From Streptomyces sp. DT2A-34 (GTDB lineage: Bacteria; Actinomycetota; Actinomycetes; Streptomycetales; Streptomycetaceae), in the NCBI RefSeq assembly GCF_030499515.1, contig NZ_JASTWJ010000001.1:1612001-1676000 (forward strand): DNA of 64,000 nt. The letters are read 5' to 3'. Shown piece by piece: positions 59,051 to 64,000 of this stretch. Each line of letters starts with the position of its first letter. Position 1 is the stretch's first letter. Position numbers and translations under genes: made by a program. The notes under the pieces are model-generated. The model made no database searches. It was not told where the DNA came from and worked only from the letters and a program-made list of their open reading frames with translations.

Positions 59051-60277
59051 ATGGGCGTAGGCCTCCACACCGGGGGCATGCCCGCGCACACAGGTGAGGA
59101 CAGCCGACAAGACATGAGCCAGGCCCCACACCACGGTCGTGACCACTGGCCGAGTCGCTTGGTCGCCGCTATGCCCGTACTGCCCATCCTGATCGTCTTC
59201 GTCATCGTGGTCGTCGACCTCGTCTGCGGGTCGGGGATGACTTCGGTGCCGCTGCTCGCCGTGGGCCCGGCGCTCGCCGCGACCACGAACGGGCCGCACG
59301 GAGTCCTCTGTGTGGGGCTGCTCGCCGCGGCCCTGGGCGCGACCCTCGGGATCCGGGACGGCGGACAGGGCCACGAGCTGGCGGTCGTGGTGACCGCCCT
59401 GATGGCCGTCACCCTGGCGAGCGCCCTGGCCAGCGCGCTGCGCGGGCGGCGCGAGCGGGTGCTGGCCGCCGTCCGCTCCGTCGCCGAGGCCGCCCAGCAC
59501 GCGCTGCTGCAGCCCGTACCGGCGAAGGTGGGGCCGTTCCAGGTGGCCGTCCGCTACAGCGCGGCCGCGGCGGAGGCCCGGATCGGCGGCGACCTCTACG
59601 CGCTGGTGTCCACGCCGTACGGGGTCAGGCTGATCGTCGGCGATGTGCGCGGCAAGGGGCTGCCGGCCGTGGGAACGGCCGCTCTGGTGCTCGGTGTCTT
59701 CCGCGAGGCCGCCTACGACGAGCCCGATCTCCTCGCCGTCGTCGCGCGGATCGAGCGGAGCCTGGCCCGCAACCTGGGCAGCGACGACTTCGTCACCGCC
59801 GTGGTCGCCGGGTACCCGCGGGCGGGGCAGCTGGAAGTGGTCAACTGCGGTCACGCGCCGCCGCTCCTGGTCCGCGACGGCGTCGTCGTGCCGATCGAGC
59901 CGGACCTGCCGGCACCGCCCCTCGGGCTGCGCACCCTCTCCGGCGAGACCCCCGCACTGCAGGTGCTGCCCTTCGCCGACGGCGACCAACTGCTGCTCTA
60001 CACCGACGGCGTCACCGAGGCCCGCAACCACGCCCGCGAGTTCTACCCGCTCGCCGAAGGCCTGGCGCGGCACCCGTCCGAGGAGCCGGCCGACACGGTC
60101 ACCGCACTCCACGACGAACTGCTGGCCCACGTGGGCGGCCACCTCCACGACGACGCGGCCCTGCTGCTGCTCCGCCGGATGCCGGGTGCCGACAACGCCC
60201 TCAGGGGCGCGGGGAACTGCGCGATCAACCACATGCGGACCGCACCCGCCACCGAGCGCGTACCCCCGAGCTCTTAG
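59051..60277 (+). CDS. Membrane-bound SpoIIE-family PP2C phosphatase
   Basis: A protein of up to 408 residues. Three membrane helices lie near residues 38-60, 65-85 and 105-130 (LPILIVFVIVVVDLVCG, GVLCVGLLAAALGAT, ALMAVTLASALASAL), followed by a SpoIIE/PP2C domain (GGDLYALVSTPYGVRL, VGDVRGKG, VNCGHAPP, YTDGVTEARN, DDAALLLL). The start is uncertain: ATG 59051 is used, but 59078 and 59114 are possible and none has a strong ribosome-binding site. The last 25 residues (from ALRGAGNCAIN) are encoded by an intergenic-type repeat. It should act on an anti-sigma antagonist at the membrane. Confidence 0.8.
   Translation: MGVGLHTGGMPAHTGEDSRQDMSQAPHHGRDHWPSRLVAAMPVLPILIVFVIVVVDLVCGSGMTSVPLLAVGPALAATTNGPHGVLCVGLLAAALGATLGIRDGGQGHELAVVVTALMAVTLASALASALRGRRERVLAAVRSVAEAAQHALLQPVPAKVGPFQVAVRYSAAAAEARIGGDLYALVSTPYGVRLIVGDVRGKGLPAVGTAALVLGVFREAAYDEPDLLAVVARIERSLARNLGSDDFVTAVVAGYPRAGQLEVVNCGHAPPLLVRDGVVVPIEPDLPAPPLGLRTLSGETPALQVLPFADGDQLLLYTDGVTEARNHAREFYPLAEGLARHPSEEPADTVTALHDELLAHVGGHLHDDAALLLLRRMPGADNALRGAGNCAINHMRTAPATERVPPSS
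60200..60234. repeat. Streptomyces-type repeat read as the tail of the phosphatase gene
   Basis: CCCTCAGGGGCGCGGGGAA followed by CTGCGCGATCAACCACA is a copy of a dispersed repeat usually found between genes. Here it lies before the stop codon and encodes the last part of the 59051 phosphatase. A shorter relative (AGGGGCGCGGGGCTCTTAG) occurs at 53369-53388. Recognition is by pattern. Confidence 0.5.
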
Positions 60278-60319
60278 GCGCACCATGCCCACCCCACCGA
60301 ACGGTGTTAGAAATGAGGC

Positions 60320-62995
60320 ATGGCCGGATTCCTCGGCCGCCTGCGCTCCCTGTTGAGCGCGCGCACCGTCGCCCGGCAGGTCTTCGTGCTGCAGGCGGCG
60401 ATCGTGCTGCTCCTCGTCGCCGCCGCGGTGGCGGCCCTGGTGCTGCAGGCCCGCAACGACAGCGAGCGGGAGGCCCGCAACCGGTCCCTCGCCGTGGCCG
60501 AGGCCTTCGCGAACGCGCCGGGCGTCGTCGAGGCCCTGGCCGATCCGAACCCGAGCGCGCTGCTGCAGCCGCGTGCCGAGGCGGCGCGCGAGGCGACCGA
60601 CGTGGACTTCGTCGTCGTGATGACCAGGGACGGCATCCGCTACACGCACCCCGACCCCGACCGGATCGGCAAGCACTTCGTCGGCACCATCGCACCGGCC
60701 GCGGCGGGCGGGGTCGTACGGGAGACGTACACCGGAACCCTGGGCCCGTCCGTGCGGGCCGTGGTCCCGGTGACCGACGACGACGGCAAGGTCGTCGGTC
60801 TGGTGGCCGCCGGGGTGACGCTGGCCAGCGTCGGCGGCGTCGTGGACCACCAGCTGCCGGTGCTGCTCGTCTCGGCGGCGGCCGCGTTCGCCCTCGCCAC
60901 CGGCGGGACCGCGCTGGTCAGCCGGCGGCTGCTGCGCCAGACGCACGGGCTGGGGCCGGCCGAGATGACGCGGATGTACGAGCATCACGACGCCGTCCTG
61001 CACGCCGTACGGGAAGGTGTGCTGATCCTGGACGGCCGGCGGCGGCTGGCGCTGGCGAACGACGAGGCGCGCCGGCTGCTCGGGCTGCCCGCGGACGCGG
61101 AGGGGCGGCCCTGCCGCGACCTCGGCCTCGGACGCGACCTGGCCGGGCTGTTCGCCTCCGGGCGGGACGCCACCGACGAGGTGCACCTGGCGCGGGGCCG
61201 GCTGCTGGCCGTCAGTCAGCGCTCGACCGACCGGGCCGGCGGGCCGCCCGGCAGCGTGGCCACGCTGCGGGACACCACCGAGCTGCGGACGATGACCGGC
61301 AGGGCGGACGTGGCGCAGGAGCGGCTGAAGCTGCTGTACGACGCGGGACTGGAGATCGGCACCACCCTCGACGTCACCCGCACCTCGCAGGAGCTGGCCG
61401 ACTTCGCGGTGCCGCGGTTCGCCGACTTCGTCAGCATCGACCTGGCGGATCCGGTGCTGCGCGGCGGGGAGCCGAAGCTGGGCCGCACCGACATGCGCCG
61501 GGTCGCGTTCCGGGGCGTGCGGGAGGGCGCCCCGCTGTACCCGATCGGCAAGCTGATCCACTTCGCTCCGACCACCCCGCAGGCCTTCGGCTTCGGCACG
61601 GGCCAGACCGTGCTGGAGGCGGACATGCCGGCCTTCTCCGGCTGGCAGGAGCAGGACCCCGAGAACGCCCGCAGACTCGTCGATTTCGGGATCCATTCGA
61701 TGCTCACGGTCCCGCTGCGCGCCCGCGGCGTCATCATGGGCATGGCCACCTTCTGGCGCGCCGACCGGCCCGAGCCGTTCGAGCCGGACGACGTCTCCCT
61801 GGCCGAGGAGCTGGTGGCCCGCGCCGCCGTCAGCATCGACAACGCCCGCCGCTACACCCGCGAGCACACCCTGTCGGTCACGCTCCAGCGCAGCCTGCTG
61901 CCGCGGGCCCTGCCCGCCCAGAGCGGCCTCGACGTCGCCTACCGCTATCTGCCCGCGCACGCGGCGCAGGGCGGCGTCGGCGGGGACTGGTTCGACGTCA
62001 TCCCGCTGCCGGGCGCCCGGGTGGCGCTGGTCGTCGGGGACGTCGTGGGGCACGGGCTGCACGCGGCGGCCACGATGGGACGGCTGCGCACCGCGGTCCA
62101 CAACTTCTCCACCCTGGACCTGCCGCCCGACGAACTCCTCGGCCATCTGGACGAGTTGGTGGTCCGCATCGACCAGGACGAGGGCGACGGCGAGGCCGCG
62201 CCGGTCACCGGGGCCACCTGCCTGTACGCCGTGTACGACCCGTCCTCCGGGCTGTGCACCCTCTCCCGCGCCGGCCACCTCGAACCGGCCCTCGTCCACC
62301 CCGACGGCCACGTCGAGTTCCCCACCGTCCCCGGCGGCCCCCCGCTGGGCCTGGGCGGCAGCCTGCCCTTCGAGGCGACCGAGCTGCGGCTGCCCGAGGG
62401 CAGCGGTCTCGTGCTGTACACGGACGGGCTGGTGGAGCAGCAGGGGCGGGACATCGACGAGGGGCTGGAGCTGCTGCGCGGGGCACTCGCCGGGGCGCCG
62501 CCGACGCGCGGCCGGACGCCGGAGGAGACGTGCAAGGTGGTACTGGAGACCCTGCTGCCCGAGCGTCCGCGCGACGACGTCGCCCTCGTCGTCGCGCGGA
62601 CGCGGATGCTCCCCGCCGACCGCACGGCGGCCTGGGACGTCCCGGGCGACCCCTCGGCCGTGGCCCGGGTCCGGGCGGCGGCCACCAGGACGCTGGAGGA
62701 CTGGGGGCTCGTGGAGGAGGCGTTCACGACCGAGCTGATCCTCAGCGAACTGGTCACGAACGCCCTCCGTCACGCCACCGGCCCCATCCACGTCCGCCTG
62801 ATCCGCGACCGCGCCCTGATCTGCGAGGTCTCCGACGCCAGCAGCACCGCCCCGCATCTGCGCAGCGCGGCCACGACCGACGAGGGCGGCCGGGGCCTGT
62901 TCCTGGTGGCGCAGTTCGCCGAGCGGTGGGGCACGCGGTACACCGCGCACGGCAAGGTGATCTGGACGCAACAGCCCCTGACGCAGAGCAACTGA
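60320..62995 (+). CDS. Membrane sensor: periplasmic-type sensor, PAS, GAF, SpoIIE phosphatase and anti-sigma-type ATPase
   Basis: An 891-residue protein. A membrane helix (about 22-42) and a second (about 182-203) bracket an extracytoplasmic sensor domain (FVVVMTRDGIRYTHPDPDRIG, CACHE/DcuS-like). Then come PAS (about 225-330), GAF (about 345-515), SpoIIE/PP2C (about 545-745, GGVGGDWFDVIPL, VVGDVVGHG, YTDGLVEQ, DDVALV) and HATPase_c of the RsbW type (about 765-885, TELILSELVTNALRH, GGRGLFLVAQFA). It resembles the 53385 protein from GAF onward, so the two are paralogues. It follows the 59051 gene by 42 bases, and the two are likely co-transcribed. ATG 60320 has only a weak GAGG near it. Confidence 0.9.
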   Translation: MAGFLGRLRSLLSARTVARQVFVLQAAIVLLLVAAAVAALVLQARNDSEREARNRSLAVAEAFANAPGVVEALADPNPSALLQPRAEAAREATDVDFVVVMTRDGIRYTHPDPDRIGKHFVGTIAPAAAGGVVRETYTGTLGPSVRAVVPVTDDDGKVVGLVAAGVTLASVGGVVDHQLPVLLVSAAAAFALATGGTALVSRRLLRQTHGLGPAEMTRMYEHHDAVLHAVREGVLILDGRRRLALANDEARRLLGLPADAEGRPCRDLGLGRDLAGLFASGRDATDEVHLARGRLLAVSQRSTDRAGGPPGSVATLRDTTELRTMTGRADVAQERLKLLYDAGLEIGTTLDVTRTSQELADFAVPRFADFVSIDLADPVLRGGEPKLGRTDMRRVAFRGVREGAPLYPIGKLIHFAPTTPQAFGFGTGQTVLEADMPAFSGWQEQDPENARRLVDFGIHSMLTVPLRARGVIMGMATFWRADRPEPFEPDDVSLAEELVARAAVSIDNARRYTREHTLSVTLQRSLLPRALPAQSGLDVAYRYLPAHAAQGGVGGDWFDVIPLPGARVALVVGDVVGHGLHAAATMGRLRTAVHNFSTLDLPPDELLGHLDELVVRIDQDEGDGEAAPVTGATCLYAVYDPSSGLCTLSRAGHLEPALVHPDGHVEFPTVPGGPPLGLGGSLPFEATELRLPEGSGLVLYTDGLVEQQGRDIDEGLELLRGALAGAPPTRGRTPEETCKVVLETLLPERPRDDVALVVARTRMLPADRTAAWDVPGDPSAVARVRAAATRTLEDWGLVEEAFTTELILSELVTNALRHATGPIHVRLIRDRALICEVSDASSTAPHLRSAATTDEGGRGLFLVAQFAERWGTRYTAHGKVIWTQQPLTQSN

Positions 62996-63008
62996 GTCGT
63001 ACGGCGTC

Positions 63009-64000
63009 TCAGCCCCCGTGCGCCTCCAGTGCCGCCCGCACCCCTGATTCGAGGGCCCCCTCGATCCACGACGGCTTGACCGAGGTGTGGTCCCCGGCGA
63101 AGTACAGCGGGCCCTCGGGGCTGCGGATGGCTTCCAGCAACTCCGTGTGCTGACCGGGGAGGAGGACGGACGCCTCCCCGTACGCGTACGGGTCGCGCAG
63201 CCAGCTCTGCGTCCGCCCGGCCCCCGTGTAGAAGACCTCGACGCGCTGGCCGTAGACCTGTTGCAGCCCCCGGAGCGCGTGCGGGTAGCGGGCGTCCTCG
63301 TCGAGGGAGTCCCAGCGGGAGGCGTCGTCGGCCCAGCTGTAGGAGGCGAGGACGACGCCGCCCTCGCTGCCGTCGATCGGATGGGACGGGTTGATCATGA
63401 AGCGGTTGGAGTTGTCGGAGACCGACCCGCCGCCGATGATGTGCGCCGCCTCGGGCTGGTCGCGGGTGGCCCAGCGGTTGGCGGCGTAGTGGGCACGCTG
63501 CGCGTCGCTGATGTGGCCGTCCGGGACGGAGGGGTGGGCGCCGAGCAGGCTGCCGTCGGCCGGTGCCTTGCCCTTGCGGTAGTCGTCGTAGAGCCCGGGC
63601 CGTACGGCGTCGAGCTCCCGCTTCCAGTCGGCCTCGGTGAACTCCCACCAGCGCAGGCCGAATTCGAGCAGCACCTTGGTCGCGCTGTCGTAGTGCAGCT
63701 CGGCCACCGCACGCCGCTTCTTGTACGACATCAGCGGGCTGATCTGCACCTGCCGCAGCCCCGAGAAGGGCACGGTGACGATCGCGAGGTCACCGGTGAA
63801 CTGCTCGCGCACGATCCTGCCGTCGCGTCCCTCGGAGACGGTGTCGATCCAGACGTGCGGGCCCTTGGCACTGACGTGGGAGGTGTCGTCGGCGCCGGGC
63901 CGGCCGGGAGCCCAGTACTCGATGTGGGTCGCGCGCCGGTCGAGACGCAGGACGTCGGCGACCTCCTTGAGCAGCGCGTCCGGAAGCGTCGCCGTACCGC
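63009..64000 (-). CDS. Flavin monoamine/L-amino-acid oxidase family protein, C-terminal part
   Basis: The minus-strand frame is open from the window edge to a TGA at 63011-63009, giving 330 residues of an amine oxidase that begins outside the window. Visible parts are the central domain ([19 protein letters not shown], then [20 protein letters not shown]) and the C-terminal FAD-contact motif [27 protein letters not shown], which I split as [18 protein letters not shown] and [12 protein letters not shown]. This family oxidises amines or amino acids to imines, giving hydrogen peroxide. The N-terminal FAD motif is not in the window. It is convergent with the 60320 sensor gene, with 13 bases between the stops. 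Confidence 0.88.
   Translation of the reverse strand, partial: GTATLPDALLKEVADVLRLDRRATHIEYWAPGRPGADDTSHVSAKGPHVWIDTVSEGRDGRIVREQFTGDLAIVTVPFSGLRQVQISPLMSYKKRRAVAELHYDSATKVLLEFGLRWWEFTEADWKRELDAVRPGLYDDYRKGKAPADGSLLGAHPSVPDGHISDAQRAHYAANRWATRDQPEAAHIIGGGSVSDNSNRFMINPSHPIDGSEGGVVLASYSWADDASRWDSLDEDARYPHALRGLQQVYGQRVEVFYTGAGRTQSWLRDPYAYGEASVLLPGQHTELLEAIRSPEGPLYFAGDHTSVKPSWIEGALESGVRAALEAHGG

Noticed and set aside
1..64000. tRNA, rRNA or phage att sites
   Set aside because: No cloverleaf-like or rRNA sequence and no integrase gene was recognised in either strand.

Overview
The window is very GC-rich, with GTG and even TTG starts, tightly overlapping GTGA/ATGA operons, and actinomycete families (four SpoIIE-type phosphatases, TetR/ArsR/IclR/LysR regulators, an iterative-type modular PKS). 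This points to a Streptomyces or close relative, and the many broken genes suggest an accessory, chromosome-arm type of region. No rRNA, tRNA or CRISPR was seen.

Layout. (1) 1-9713: one chained operon for an unusual sugar or polysaccharide. It holds a C-methyltransferase (cut by the window edge), a glucose-1-phosphate cytidylyltransferase-like enzyme, a PIG-L deacetylase, an epimerase, a DUF4910 aminopeptidase-like protein, a flippase, a family-2 glycosyltransferase, a pyruvyl transferase, an RmlC-like epimerase and a GSA-type aminotransferase. A PAP2 phosphatase is convergent. (2) 10477-14370: a small cassette of E1/ThiF-like adenylyltransferase, aspartate-carbamoyltransferase-like enzyme and DHA2 exporter, with a divergent ABM-fold monooxygenase and a strong terminator. 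It may be an undescribed mini-pathway. (3) 14589-20457: an ArsR regulator, pirin and MarR remnants, an FtsX-type ABC transporter with a DUF4333 protein, and a two-component system in which both partners are broken.

(4) 20781-33475: the most striking system. One large highly reducing PKS (KS-AT-DH-cMT-psiKR-ER-KR-ACP) is followed by a single polypeptide joining an aldehyde dehydrogenase to a cytochrome P450, a free-standing ACP and a fatty acyl-AMP ligase. A plausible scheme is that the ligase loads a fatty acid on the ACP, the PKS extends and C-methylates it, and the fusion enzyme oxidises the chain. (5) 33.5-41.3 kb: a decaying regulatory zone with truncated TetR, kinase and LuxR pieces, an orphan NarL-type regulator with an atypical receiver, a frameshifted GNAT, and a LysR / diaminopropionate ammonia-lyase / LysE set in which all three genes are broken. 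Simple-sequence repeats are concentrated here, including a secreted protein made almost wholly of Pro/Ala/Lys repeats.

(6) 41.6-53.4 kb: an MFS transporter and an aromatic meta-cleavage-like catabolic operon (LysR, two FAH-fold hydrolases, cyclase, FAD monooxygenase, amidohydrolase, VOC dioxygenase, SDR). It is interrupted by an IS110-family element placed between the dioxygenase's ribosome-binding site and its start codon, and it ends in a CoA-transferase/MFS chimera. (7) 53.4-63.0 kb: four SpoIIE-family PP2C phosphatases with PAS/GAF sensors, two of them fused to an anti-sigma-type ATPase, around an IclR regulator. (8) 63.0-64.0 kb: the 3' part of a flavin amine oxidase.
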